Positions 28,413 to 37,377 are shown, counted from the first letter of the stretch. The stretch is DNA of 64,000 nt from Verrucomicrobiota bacterium JB023 (GCA_030673895.1 JAUTCR010000005.1:310001-374000); one strand, 5' to 3'. Notes: generated by a model from the letters alone, not told the origin. Numbers and translations are program-made.

Positions 28413-30464
28413 ATGGCTACGCTTATTCCCGAAAAGCCTTCCGGCACCACCACACCAGCGGTTGCCCGGCTTTTTCGCATTCTCAAGAAGCTGCCTGACA
28501 GCTTCACCGTCTGGCACAACTTTTCTCCGGACCAGCCCCATTTCCTGGTTCTTAACGAGCAACACCAGGCTTTCCTCATCCATGTCGCCGAGACGTCGGA
28601 AGAGTTGGCTCGTTCGGCTATCCAGCTCGATTTGTTAGCTGATGCGGAACAGGTGAGTCCTGACACCCTCGCCTCCGGGGAGGTCGAATTGTTAGCCAGC
28701 TTCCCCCTGCCTTCGGAGACGACCATCAGTCGGCTCCTGGTCTTTCCCAACGCGACCCAAGACACCCTTGACCAGATAACAATGCAGCGCTCCCAGCACT
28801 CCGAGGTCCGGTTTCTTGGCTTGGAAAGACAGAGCCCGGATGACTTCATCGCCTCCCTTGAGCAGCTTGCCGGCAAGCCCCTGCCCGAGCCCAAGCTCTT
28901 TAAGATTCGAGCCCAATTCACCCCGGAATCCGTCATCCCCACCCACCAGCGCCCTACCCTCATTGAGCGGGAAAGGGCGTCCTCGGAGAGCCCCATCTTT
29001 CTCGATCTCGATCAGGAAAAGCTGTTCAAGCAAGACCTGCTCCTGCCTCCTCCAGGCGAGGATCTCACCTCGACCTCTCGCCTGGTGACCGGGCCCGCCG
29101 GCTCTGGCAAATCGCTGGTGCTCCTCCATCGCGCCATCCTGGCGGCTCGCCTCAACGAAGGTGCACGCATGCTGATTCTCACCCATAACAGACCGATCAG
29201 CGTCCAGCTCAAGGAACGCTTCAGGGGCCTCGTCCCCCAAGGGGCGAAGGTGGAGTGGCGCACCTTTTTCTCTTGGGCCACGTCGATCATCAGGCCAGCC
29301 GAGACGGTCATTGGTGACGGCAAATTCCGCAATCGGCTCGCTTTGCTCAAGGCGACAAGGCCGGACTTGGGCAAGTTCACCGTCGACTTCCTCGCCGATG
29401 AGCTCGACTACCTGCGCGACCTCGGGGTCCGCAGCAAGGATGCCTATCTCTCCCTCGAGCGCTCGGGGCGATTGACCGCCCTGCAGGCTCCCGCGCGGGA
29501 GGCCATCTGGCAGCTGTTAGTCGATTACCGTCACGAGCTTGAGCGGGACAAGCTACTAGATTGGCCCGAGGTCGCCTTACGCTTCGAGGATCAGATTCGC
29601 CAAGCTCCAGAAAAGTTGGCTCCCGGCTACGACTTCATTTTCATCGATGAAGCCCAGTTCTTCGCCAAGATCTGGTTCGCCCCCGTCCTCTCGGCACTCA
29701 AGGGCAACGGGCAACTCTTCCTCTCCGCCGACCACACACAGGGCTTCCTCAAGCGGAGGCAGACGTGGCGCGACCTTGGTATCGATATCATCGGCCGGGC
29801 CCATCGCTTGGGTCGAGTCTATCGCTCGACCCGGCCCGTTGCCTCGGCAGCCCGCAATTTCTTCCTCAACCGGCAGCCAGTCAGCGCGGAAAAGGATCTC
29901 GCGGATATCCCCGACCTCTTGACCCCGGAGGACATCGCCAAATTGCCCGAGGGAGAATCGATCCATTTCTTCCGCTCAGGCTCCAAGGCTCAAGCGGTTA
30001 AGAAAGCGGCTGAGCTTGTTCGCCGTCAGCTTGAGGCCTCTCCCCGCTTGCGGGGCAACATCCTCGTTATCGAGGCGGATTCTTCCAGACTCGCGGAGAC
30101 AAGAGACACACTCAGGACCGAACTGGGCGCAGGCACCGTTCACTATCTTCAAGCCAAGTCCAGTGAGCGTCCCCCGGACGATCCCTGCTGCCGCCTGAGT
30201 TCTCTGAATGCCGCCACAGGTCTGGAGGCAACCAGCGTGATTCTTCTGGGTCTCGACACCCTCTTGGAAAAAGAAGGGGATCCCACTCTCAGTGCCGAGG
30301 CCGCCGCCGAGCTTCGACACTCCCAAACCCGCCTCATCTACGTCGCCCTCACCCGGGCCATCGCGCGACTCTCCATCGTGACCGAGCGAAGTGACCAATG
30401 GAAGAATCTGCTCGGGCTGGCGGCAAAAAAGAGCAGCGGACCCGAGCTTTGCCAAAGCACGTAA
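28413..30464 (+). CDS. UvrD/REP-like superfamily 1A helicase with NERD-like N-terminus
   Basis: A 683-residue ATPase. The core is of the UvrD/Rep type: Walker A TGPAGSGKS (227-234 for the P-loop), Walker B FIFIDEAQFF near 410, motif III-like QLFLSADHTQGFLKRR, and motif VI IYVALTRAIARLSIV near 640. The first 200 residues begin with a pattern (AVARLFRILKKLPDSFTVWH, FLVLNEQHQAFLIHVAE) like the NERD nuclease-related domain that precedes similar helicases, but the catalytic acidic and Lys residues of NERD are not clearly present, so activity is doubtful. It follows the UPF1-like helicase by 24 bases; two different SF1 helicases in one operon behind a vWA gene is unusual. Confidence 0.85.
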   Translation: MATLIPEKPSGTTTPAVARLFRILKKLPDSFTVWHNFSPDQPHFLVLNEQHQAFLIHVAETSEELARSAIQLDLLADAEQVSPDTLASGEVELLASFPLPSETTISRLLVFPNATQDTLDQITMQRSQHSEVRFLGLERQSPDDFIASLEQLAGKPLPEPKLFKIRAQFTPESVIPTHQRPTLIERERASSESPIFLDLDQEKLFKQDLLLPPPGEDLTSTSRLVTGPAGSGKSLVLLHRAILAARLNEGARMLILTHNRPISVQLKERFRGLVPQGAKVEWRTFFSWATSIIRPAETVIGDGKFRNRLALLKATRPDLGKFTVDFLADELDYLRDLGVRSKDAYLSLERSGRLTALQAPAREAIWQLLVDYRHELERDKLLDWPEVALRFEDQIRQAPEKLAPGYDFIFIDEAQFFAKIWFAPVLSALKGNGQLFLSADHTQGFLKRRQTWRDLGIDIIGRAHRLGRVYRSTRPVASAARNFFLNRQPVSAEKDLADIPDLLTPEDIAKLPEGESIHFFRSGSKAQAVKKAAELVRRQLEASPRLRGNILVIEADSSRLAETRDTLRTELGAGTVHYLQAKSSERPPDDPCCRLSSLNAATGLEATSVILLGLDTLLEKEGDPTLSAEAAAELRHSQTRLIYVALTRAIARLSIVTERSDQWKNLLGLAAKKSSGPELCQST

Positions 30465-30566
30465 GCAGAGAGGTAAAAGAAATGAAACGCCGCGCAAGAG
30501 ATGCGCATCCTATGCGAGCTGATGCGGCGCAAATATTCCTTCTTCGGCATACTTTCTCACTCGCCC

Positions 30567-31988
30567 ATGCCGAAGCAATCGAGGAAGTCGCCCAATCTAG
30601 AGACGGTCACCACCATCAATGATGACGGCTCGCACTACGTCCTCCACCCCGCGGATGTGAGCGGGAAGTACACCCTGCTGCGCCGGGTCGTGGCTTTCAT
30701 CCTCCTTGCGGTTTACATTCTCCTCCCGTGGATTCCCATCAATGGTCATCCCGCCGTCTTCCTCGATTTGGCGAACCGCCGCTTTCATCTCTTCGGCCTC
30801 ACCCTCGCCGCGCAAGACCTCTGGGTCCTTTTTTTCCTCATCTCCGGGCTCGGATTTTCCCTCTTCTTCATCACCTCTCTTCTCGGGCGATTGTGGTGCG
30901 GTTGGGCTTGCCCCTACACCATCTTCCTCGAGCACATCTTCCGTCGGGTCGAGCGTCTCATTGACGGTGATGCTCCCGCCCGCCGCCGCCTGGCTGCCGC
31001 GCCCTGGTCCCTCAAGAAGCTTGGGAAAAGGGTTCTCAAGCACGGCATCTATCTCCTCTCCGCAGCTCTCATCGCCCACATCTTCGTTTCCTACTTCACC
31101 TCCCTCACCGGGCTTTATGAAGCCATGCACAATAGCCCCTTGGAGAATGCGAAAGCCTTCGGCGTGGTCGTCTTTCTCACCGCAGTGCTCTACTTTTGCT
31201 TCTCATGGTTTCGCGAGCAATTTTGCATCATCCTTTGTCCCTACGGACGGATTCAATCGGCCCTCACCGACGACGATACCATGGTCATCGGCTACGACGA
31301 GAAGCGGGGGGAACCACGGGGCGCGAAGGGCAAGACCGAGGGCGACTGCATCGACTGCCGCCGCTGCGTCAACGTCTGCCCCACCGGCATCGATATCCGT
31401 AATGGGCTGCAGATCGAGTGCATCGGATGCGCGGCCTGTGTGGACGCCTGTAATGAAATCATGGTCAAGGTCGGGCAGCCAAAAGGGCTCGTCCGCTACG
31501 ATTCGCTCAATGGCCTCGCAGGAATCAAGCGCCGCATCCTCCGGCCCCGACTCTTCCTCTACCTCTTTCTCGCCGCGTTGGGGACCACCGCCTTGATCGG
31601 CTCATTGACCCAGCGGGCGAGGCCCTTCACCATGACCATCTCCCGGATGGCCGGACCTCCGCATTACACCACGGCCATGCACGTCAGCAACCGCTACGAG
31701 GTCCGCATCATCAACAAGAGAAAACAGGAAGCCACAGTCAAGGTCGGCCTCCTCTCACCTCTGCCCGGCTTCTCCCTCGCTGGAGGAGAAAAGGCCTTCA
31801 CAATCGAACCCGGGGGCGAGGTCGCCAGACCGGTCATCATTCTCTGCGATCGCGAGGATTACGCTGGTCCACGAGAGGTCGTGATCCAAGTGACGGCGGA
31901 CCCTGGACAAGCGGTGCTCGAGCAGACCGTGCGCTTCCTCGGGCCAAATCCCGGGAGCCTTCAGCAGCAGCCAAGCGAAGCGCCATGA
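30567..31988 (+). CDS. ccoG: cbb3 oxidase accessory protein CcoG (FixG/RdxA)
   Basis: CcoG is a membrane iron-sulfur protein that reduces copper for insertion into cbb3-type cytochrome oxidase. The 473-residue product has about five membrane helices, a CPYTIF motif in WCGWACPYTIFLEHIFRR, and two 4Fe-4S motifs in CIDCRRCVNVCPTGID and CIGCAACVDACN. The last 130 residues form the immunoglobulin-like outer domain. ATG 30567 is preferred over the upstream frame start at 30501. The stop overlaps the next ATG (ATGA), so it heads a coupled operon. The oxidase subunits ccoNOP are not in the window. Confidence 0.95.
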   Translation: MPKQSRKSPNLETVTTINDDGSHYVLHPADVSGKYTLLRRVVAFILLAVYILLPWIPINGHPAVFLDLANRRFHLFGLTLAAQDLWVLFFLISGLGFSLFFITSLLGRLWCGWACPYTIFLEHIFRRVERLIDGDAPARRRLAAAPWSLKKLGKRVLKHGIYLLSAALIAHIFVSYFTSLTGLYEAMHNSPLENAKAFGVVVFLTAVLYFCFSWFREQFCIILCPYGRIQSALTDDDTMVIGYDEKRGEPRGAKGKTEGDCIDCRRCVNVCPTGIDIRNGLQIECIGCAACVDACNEIMVKVGQPKGLVRYDSLNGLAGIKRRILRPRLFLYLFLAALGTTALIGSLTQRARPFTMTISRMAGPPHYTTAMHVSNRYEVRIINKRKQEATVKVGLLSPLPGFSLAGGEKAFTIEPGGEVARPVIILCDREDYAGPREVVIQVTADPGQAVLEQTVRFLGPNPGSLQQQPSEAP

Positions 31989-32239
31989 CGCGGGCATCAC
32001 AGGATACGCCCAGCATCCCGGAGGATTCGCGCAGCGCCATGCCGCGCGAGCGAGTAAACTATCAACCAATCATTCCCATGTTTCCCGCTTTCATCAAACA
32101 CCCGCTAGCCCTCGTGGCCTTGGTCTTCCTCCTCCTCATTGCGGCCTGGAGTGGCTTGATTTACATCGCGGTGAAAAACCAGGTGGAAGAGGTCCCGCTC
32201 AGCACGAAAGAACCCCAAGCCCAGCCCGACCATCTCTAA
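31985..32239 (+). CDS. small single-span membrane protein of the cco operon
   Basis: An 84-residue protein with one transmembrane helix (about 37-60) and a charged C-terminus. It overlaps the ccoG stop by four bases and lies directly before the SafE-type exporter, the place where fixH/ccoH normally sits. It is much shorter than FixH (about 150 residues) and lacks its outer domain, so it may be a replacement; no homology to FixH can be shown by eye. The N-terminal 30 residues are polar; starts at ATG 32039 or 32078 would also leave the helix intact. Confidence 0.65.
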   Translation: MTRASQDTPSIPEDSRSAMPRERVNYQPIIPMFPAFIKHPLALVALVFLLLIAAWSGLIYIAVKNQVEEVPLSTKEPQAQPDHL

Positions 32240-32241
32240 CC

Positions 32242-32958
32242 ATGGAATCCGTCGCCACAGTCTCCGCCGCACTCATCGCCGGTCTCGTGACCAGCGTGCA
32301 TTGCGTGGGCATGTGTGGCCCCATTGCCTGCACGGTCAGCTCAATGAAAGGCAATGAAACCTCCCGCTTGTTAGGAGCAACGACCTATCATCTTGGCCGC
32401 CTCCTTTCCTACGGCTCGATCGGAGCCCTGTGTGGGCTCGTCGGGGAGCAACCGCTGAAGTGGATCTTCAACTCTCCGGCCGTCATCCTGCCATGGTTTC
32501 TCGTCGCGGTTTTTGTTGTCACCGCGTTGGGTCTGTGGAAGCAGTTGCCCAAACCCGCTTTTCTTAACCGTCTCTTCGCCCAAGCCCGGATGAGGGCTTT
32601 CAAGCTCTCCGCCACCCACGGCGGATTCCTCCTCGGACTTGCCACTCCCATCCTCCCCTGCGGTCCTCTCTATCTCCTCTTCGCGGCCTGTCTGCTGACC
32701 GGCGATCCCTTGCGTGGCGCCGAATTCGCCCTCGCCTTCGGCCTCGGCACGGTGCCCCTGCTCTGGATCGCACAGCAATCCTTGACGCAAATCAAAAAGC
32801 TCATCCCTGCGACTACTTTCACCCACCTCCAGCGCGGCCTCGCCCTCGTCGCCGCCGGCATCATGCTCTTCCGCCTGCAAGACACCTTGCCGATGCCTGG
32901 CGAAGGGACGGCGAACAATCCGGAGGAGCTTCCCTCCTGCTGCCACGCGGCACCCTAA
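32242..32958 (+). CDS. sulfite exporter TauE/SafE-type membrane protein (copper-oxidase maturation)
   Basis: A 238-residue membrane protein with six or so helices and the motif HCVGMCGP near residue 21, typical of the SafE/DsbD-like branch found in cco operons (CcoI neighbours) and thought to handle copper or thiols. A second conserved motif is GLATPILPCGPLYLL. It ends in a Cys/His-rich tail (SCCHAAP) that could bind metal. It is placed between the small membrane protein and the CcoI ATPase with spacings of 2 and 11 bases, so it is part of the same operon. Confidence 0.9.
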   Translation: MESVATVSAALIAGLVTSVHCVGMCGPIACTVSSMKGNETSRLLGATTYHLGRLLSYGSIGALCGLVGEQPLKWIFNSPAVILPWFLVAVFVVTALGLWKQLPKPAFLNRLFAQARMRAFKLSATHGGFLLGLATPILPCGPLYLLFAACLLTGDPLRGAEFALAFGLGTVPLLWIAQQSLTQIKKLIPATTFTHLQRGLALVAAGIMLFRLQDTLPMPGEGTANNPEELPSCCHAAP

Positions 32959-32969
32959 TCCCATCTATC

Positions 32970-35381
32970 ATGTCCACCTGCCTCCATTGCGGGACCCCCA
33001 ATCCTTCACCGCAAGACCGCTTCTGCTGTTCCGGCTGCGAATTCGTCTATCAAACCTTGACCGATGAGGGCCTGGACCGCTTCTACGATCTGAAGGGCAA
33101 GGCCACCGGCATCCCGGTCAAGGATCGCCCCTTCCAGCCGCAAAATCTGGCTTGGCTAGAGCAACAGGAAAGCGTGGCGAACAGTCTCACCGTGGCCGTG
33201 AACGGGGTGACCTGCATCGGTTGTGTCTGGCTGATTGAGAAACTCTACCTTCAGCTTCCCGGCGCCCAATCAGCCGCGATTTTTCCTGACTCCGGACAGG
33301 CGACCTTCACTTGGGCAGAAGGCTCTAGCCCGCTGTCCGAGCTTGCGCGCGAACTCCCCCGCTATGGCTATTCGCTCTCCGCCCTGGACGCGGCGGAGAC
33401 GCCCGTGCGGGAGTCCTCGAAGCTGCTGGCCCGTCTGGGGCTCACCGCAGCCTTCGCCTTGAATGCGATGGCCTTTTCCCTGCCGCGCTACCTCGGCATG
33501 GACCCGGACTTCCTGCTCGCGGAGGCCTTTTCCCTCGTCACGCTTCTCTCCGCCACCTTCGCCTTGCTACTAGGGGGCACGTATTTCTTCACGAAGGCGA
33601 TCGCTTCCCTTCGTCGCGGCACCATCCACCTTGACCTACCTATCGCTCTAGGGCTCGCCCTCGCCTTCCTCGGCTCCCTGGCCGGCTACTTCTTGCAGGT
33701 CGAGAAGCTCCTCTACTTCGACTTCGTCGCCACGTTCACCACTCTCATGCTGGGAGGGCGCTACCTCCATCTGGCCGCCGCAGAACGGGCCCGCTCCAAT
33801 CTAACCAAGACCAATGCCCTCCCCGAATACGTGACTCTCTGCAGTGATGAGGATGGCGAACAATGCCGAGCACCTACCCGCTCCTTGACCTCCGGAACCC
33901 GCTTCCTCGTTGCCGAGGGCGCGCCTTTGCCCGTGACCAGTTTCCTCAATGACCAACCAGCCTCATTTTCCCTGGCTTGGATCAATGGCGAGCCCGAACC
34001 GCGTGACTTTCAGCCCGGCCAACGCATTCCCTCCGGCGCGGTTAATCTCAGCCGGAGCCCGGTGGAGGTCACCGCCGATGAGGCCTTTGCCGAGTCCCTC
34101 GTCTATCGCCTGACCCGTCCTGCCGAGCGCAACGAATCTTCCCCCCTTCTGCAACGCATCCTCCGCATCTACCTCATCGCGGTCATTGTAGTAGGAGTCG
34201 CCGGCGGCGTCTTCTGGTGGACACGGACGGGCCAAGCCATTGATGGCCTTCACGTCATGCTGTCCATCTTCGTGGTCAGTTGCCCCTGTGCGCTTGGCGT
34301 CGCCATCCCTCTGACCGACCGGCGAGCCGCGACCCATCTGCAAGGGTTCGGCGTCTTCGTTCAGAATACCAGCTTCTGGGGTCGACTTCGCCGTATTAAA
34401 AACCTCGTCCTCGACAAAACCGGCACCCTGACGCTGGAGCATCCCCGCCTCACTAATCCATCGGTCATCGAGAACTTGTCCCGGGAGGAACGCTCGGTCC
34501 TTCTCCATCTCACCAGCCAATCGCTGCATCCTCTCTCCCGCACCTTGCACGCCACCCTGGCAGCCCAAGGCAATCTCCCCCTCCCTGCCGCACAGCTGGG
34601 AGAAATCATCGAGACCCCCGGCCGGGGGCTCAGCACAAGCTATCAAGGCAGGACCTATCACTTGGGCAAACCCGCCTCCTCCTCATCGACCGAGTCTCCC
34701 TCCGCCAGGTCGGCTGAGGGCCCTACCGCCACCTTATCGCGTGATGCTTCGCCAATCGCCATCTTTCAATTCGAGGAATCCGCCCGACCGGATGCCGCGC
34801 TCTCCCTCGCGGCCACGCAGCTGCCTGTGACCATCCTCTCCGGGGACAAGAGCCAGCGCGTCAAAAGCTTTGCGCAATCCCTCGGACTCGAACCCGACAA
34901 GGCCCGGGGCGATCTGGAACCCGCTGGCAAGGCCCGCTTTGTGAAGACACTCAACCCCGCCCTTTTCTTGGGAGACGGGGCGAATGATTCCCTCGCCTTT
35001 GAGGAGGCCTGGGCCACCGGATCACCGGTCGCGGATCGCTCCCTACTCGATACCAAGGCGGACTTTCTCTTCACCCAACTCAGCCTCTCGTTCCTGCCCC
35101 ACCTCTTCGCTACGGCCAATTGGCGGCACCGCATTGTTCGTCGCATCCTCGCCTTCACGATTTGCTACAATTTGATAGCCGTCTCCATCTGCCTGAATGG
35201 GGCCATGAATCCCCTCCTGGCCGCCATCTTGATGCCCCTCTCCTCGCTTGCCTCCCTCGCCATTGCCATGGCTCCCATCGACCGGCAAAAAGCCGTTCGA
35301 GAAACGACGGGAAGCGGGGCCTCGTCCCCAGCAGCCCCTGCCCCGCCCATCAATGGCCTGGAAACCTCCCCTCCTTCATGA
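32970..35381 (+). CDS. ccoI: copper-type P1B ATPase (CcoI/FixI, CtpA-like)
   Basis: An 803-residue heavy-metal transport ATPase that exports copper towards cbb3 oxidase. Order of parts: an N-terminal Cys-rich zinc/copper finger (CLHCGTPNPS and CCSGCEF), a heavy-metal-associated domain with GVTCIGC, membrane helices, the translocation motif SCPCALG, the phosphorylation site DKTGTLT, the HP motif in SLHPLSR, and the hinge GDGANDSLAF. All key residues are present. The N-terminal finger is typical of the FixI/CcoI group in Bacteroidetes and Verrucomicrobia. The C-terminus has a Ser/Pro/Ala tail. Last gene of the cco operon. Confidence 0.95.
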   Translation: MSTCLHCGTPNPSPQDRFCCSGCEFVYQTLTDEGLDRFYDLKGKATGIPVKDRPFQPQNLAWLEQQESVANSLTVAVNGVTCIGCVWLIEKLYLQLPGAQSAAIFPDSGQATFTWAEGSSPLSELARELPRYGYSLSALDAAETPVRESSKLLARLGLTAAFALNAMAFSLPRYLGMDPDFLLAEAFSLVTLLSATFALLLGGTYFFTKAIASLRRGTIHLDLPIALGLALAFLGSLAGYFLQVEKLLYFDFVATFTTLMLGGRYLHLAAAERARSNLTKTNALPEYVTLCSDEDGEQCRAPTRSLTSGTRFLVAEGAPLPVTSFLNDQPASFSLAWINGEPEPRDFQPGQRIPSGAVNLSRSPVEVTADEAFAESLVYRLTRPAERNESSPLLQRILRIYLIAVIVVGVAGGVFWWTRTGQAIDGLHVMLSIFVVSCPCALGVAIPLTDRRAATHLQGFGVFVQNTSFWGRLRRIKNLVLDKTGTLTLEHPRLTNPSVIENLSREERSVLLHLTSQSLHPLSRTLHATLAAQGNLPLPAAQLGEIIETPGRGLSTSYQGRTYHLGKPASSSSTESPSARSAEGPTATLSRDASPIAIFQFEESARPDAALSLAATQLPVTILSGDKSQRVKSFAQSLGLEPDKARGDLEPAGKARFVKTLNPALFLGDGANDSLAFEEAWATGSPVADRSLLDTKADFLFTQLSLSFLPHLFATANWRHRIVRRILAFTICYNLIAVSICLNGAMNPLLAAILMPLSSLASLAIAMAPIDRQKAVRETTGSGASSPAAPAPPINGLETSPPS

Positions 35382-35490
35382 GCAAGCTGTATCGCGGCCA
35401 CGGGATCAATCTCCACGCTTGGGCAAAAGCGATGAATTGCGGTCTGCAAAGCTTGAGTTCAGACCAAAGCGGGCCTAACTTGTAGTTGAA

Positions 35491-36423
35491 ATGGACGTCG
35501 CGCCAAGTAGCCCTGCCAACAAGCTTCCCGGCTTTGAGCAAGCTCTGTTCAAACGCCTGCAAGCCTCCGACCTTTTCCAAAGTTATTGCGATGCCTTCCG
35601 CAATGCGACCGGGCTACCCCTTCGCTTCATGAGAGCAGACGAGCAATGGTGCCTTAATGAGCACCGCGAAAACCAGAGCCCTTTTTGTGAACGGCTCCAT
35701 CATTGCAAGGTGGCCTGCCATGATTGCTTGGATGTGAATCACCGCCTCATGAAGGAAGCTGAGGTCAATGGGCCCTCTTCATGCGGCTGCTTTGCGGGCC
35801 TTTGTGCCACCGCAGTCCCCATTAATCTGGGAGCGACCACGATTGGCTTTCTCAAGACCGGACAGGTTTTCCATCAGTTACCCACCGAATCCCAGTTCGA
35901 GCGCTTGGCCAGCAAGCTCGCGACCGACGGACTGGCCAGTGATGAGCTGGTCGAGTTGAAGCAAGCTTACTTCGAAACTCAGGTCGTGGATCCCAAGCGT
36001 TATGAGTCGATGGTTTCTCTGCTTGAGAACTTCGCCCAACAGCTCTCCCGCCACGCCGAAGAACTGGCGCTCACTGAGGAAGGCAAGGAGCCGGCCGCAA
36101 TCCTCAAGGCCCGCAAGTTCATCCACGCCCATCTCGATGAGCCCCTGCCCCTCGGGGTGATCGCCCGCCAGGCCGGGCTTTCCGAGTCGCACTTCTGCCG
36201 CGTGTTCAAGGAAATCACCGGCCTCACCCTCACCGATTACGTGACCCGGGCTCGCATCCAATGGGCGCGCAAGGAGCTACTCCGACCAGCGGCACGGGTT
36301 TCCGAGGTTGCCTTCAAGGTCGGCTTCCAGTCGCTTTCCCAATTCAACCGCTCCTTCGCCAAAATCAATGGCTGCTCGCCAACCACTTGGCGCGACAAGC
36401 AATTGGAGCAACTGAGCGCCTGA
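35491..36423 (+). CDS. AraC-family regulator with PocR sensory domain
   Basis: A 310-residue regulator. The first 170 residues form a PocR-type ligand-binding domain with the expected Cys pattern (FCERLHHCKVACHDCLDVN, then CGCFAGLCATAVPI and IGFLKTGQVF), which in relatives binds small ligands such as 1,2-propanediol or hydrocarbons. The last 100 residues are two AraC-type HTH motifs (LGVIARQAGLSESHFCRVFK and VSEVAFKVGFQSLSQFNRSF, then SPTTWR). Its target is unknown; neighbours are the cco operon upstream and mntR downstream. The start is ATG 35491. Confidence 0.9.
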   Translation: MDVAPSSPANKLPGFEQALFKRLQASDLFQSYCDAFRNATGLPLRFMRADEQWCLNEHRENQSPFCERLHHCKVACHDCLDVNHRLMKEAEVNGPSSCGCFAGLCATAVPINLGATTIGFLKTGQVFHQLPTESQFERLASKLATDGLASDELVELKQAYFETQVVDPKRYESMVSLLENFAQQLSRHAEELALTEEGKEPAAILKARKFIHAHLDEPLPLGVIARQAGLSESHFCRVFKEITGLTLTDYVTRARIQWARKELLRPAARVSEVAFKVGFQSLSQFNRSFAKINGCSPTTWRDKQLEQLSA

Positions 36424-36500
36424 ATCATCGCAAGAGAAAGTCGCCAAGAAGTCAGCCTTCGGGCTTGGCCCACTTTCCCCAGCCAGTCCAGACTGCGCCC

Positions 36501-36932
36501 ATGTCCTCCTCTCCCGACCGCATCGGCTCCACTGCCATGGAGGATTACCTTGAGCAGATCTCCCAGCTCATTGCCGAGAAGGGATATGCCCGGGTATCCG
36601 ACATTGCGGAGCGGTTGAATATCTCACGGGCTAGCGTCACGAACATGGTCAAGAGACTCGATGCGGAGGGCCTCGTCCTCCGGGAGCGTTACCGGGGCCT
36701 CGTCCTGACCGAGCGCGGGCAAGAAGTGGCGGACTACATCATCCGCCGCCACGAGATCCTCACCCGGCTCCTGCAGCTCTTTCCCATCGACGAGGAGACC
36801 ATTCACAACGATGTCGAGGGCATGGAGCATTACATCTCATCGCCCACGATGCGGGTGTTTGAAGCGCTGGTCAGTGAGCTGGAGAATTCCCCTGACGCAG
36901 TCCGCCGCATCAAGAGGAAGATCAAGCGCTGA
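36501..36932 (+). CDS. mntR: DtxR-family metal-dependent repressor (MntR-like)
   Basis: A 143-residue repressor of the DtxR/MntR family, which binds Mn2+ (or Fe2+) and then DNA. Seen are the helix SDIAERLNISRASVTNMVKR, the wing GLVLRERYRGLVLTERG and the dimerisation segment IHNDVEGMEHYIS. Length matches short MntR proteins without the SH3-like domain. The product is encoded next to an Mn/Zn ABC transporter and a palindrome of DtxR type in that transporter promoter (37354-37367), so it very likely represses it. Start at ATG 36501 precedes the conserved region; a longer open frame upstream has no conserved look. Confidence 0.9.
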   Translation: MSSSPDRIGSTAMEDYLEQISQLIAEKGYARVSDIAERLNISRASVTNMVKRLDAEGLVLRERYRGLVLTERGQEVADYIIRRHEILTRLLQLFPIDEETIHNDVEGMEHYISSPTMRVFEALVSELENSPDAVRRIKRKIKR

Positions 36933-36941
36933 CCCCCTTCC

Positions 36942-37265
36942 TCAGGACGTCACCTTCTTCACATACTGCGCCTTCAGGGCGATGGACATGTTGTCCATCT
37001 TGCAATCGATCTCATGGTCACCATCACGCAGTCGAATGGGCTTCGACTTGGTGCCACTCTTGAGAACGTGCGAAGTTCCCTTCATCTTGAGATCGGTGAT
37101 CATCTGGACGATATCGCCATCGCTGAGATGATTCCCATACGCGTCCTTCACCACCCGGGCTTCTTCCTCTCTGTCCCACTCGTGGCCACAGGTCATGCAC
37201 TCGTATTTGTCCTCAAGCTTGAGAACCTCCTCCATCTCACACAGCGGGCATTTCAATTCGCTCAT
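36942..37265 (-). CDS. yjdM: YjdM/PhnA-like zinc-ribbon protein
   Basis: The 107-residue protein has an N-terminal zinc ribbon (CPLCEMEEV, then CMTCGHEW) and a C-terminal SH3-like beta domain with LSDGDIVQMITDLKMKGTSH, the signature of the YjdM (formerly PhnA) family. Its biological role is unclear, and it is no longer thought to be needed for phosphonate use. It is convergent with mntR, nine bases apart, and divergent from the metal transporter. Confidence 0.9.
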   Translation of the reverse strand: MSELKCPLCEMEEVLKLEDKYECMTCGHEWDREEEARVVKDAYGNHLSDGDIVQMITDLKMKGTSHVLKSGTKSKPIRLRDGDHEIDCKMDNMSIALKAQYVKKVTS

Positions 37266-37353
37266 GCAAGGCTTCTAACGCTCCAAGGGTCGCTTGAAAA
37301 ATCCTCAGAACGAAAATTGTGGAACAATGAGGCAACTTTCACTTGTCACAAAA

Positions 37354-37367
37354 TTAGCTCAAGCTAA
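37354..37367. promoter_or_regulatory. DtxR/MntR-type palindrome in the metal-transporter promoter
   Basis: TTAGCT-CA-AGCTAA is a perfect 6-2-6 palindrome ten bases before the GTG start of the binding-protein gene. A TTGTCA lies just before it (37343-37348) and TAACAC overlaps its right end, so a repressor here would block the promoter. The TTAG...CTAA ends resemble DtxR/IdeR boxes. Confidence 0.65.
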
Positions 37368-37377
37368 CACTGATTGC

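Noticed and set aside
35378-35485. 35-codon ORF overlapping the ccoI stop (ATGA), at the position of ccoS
   Set aside because: It has no hydrophobic segment as CcoS should, and no recognised motif; the overlap alone is not enough.
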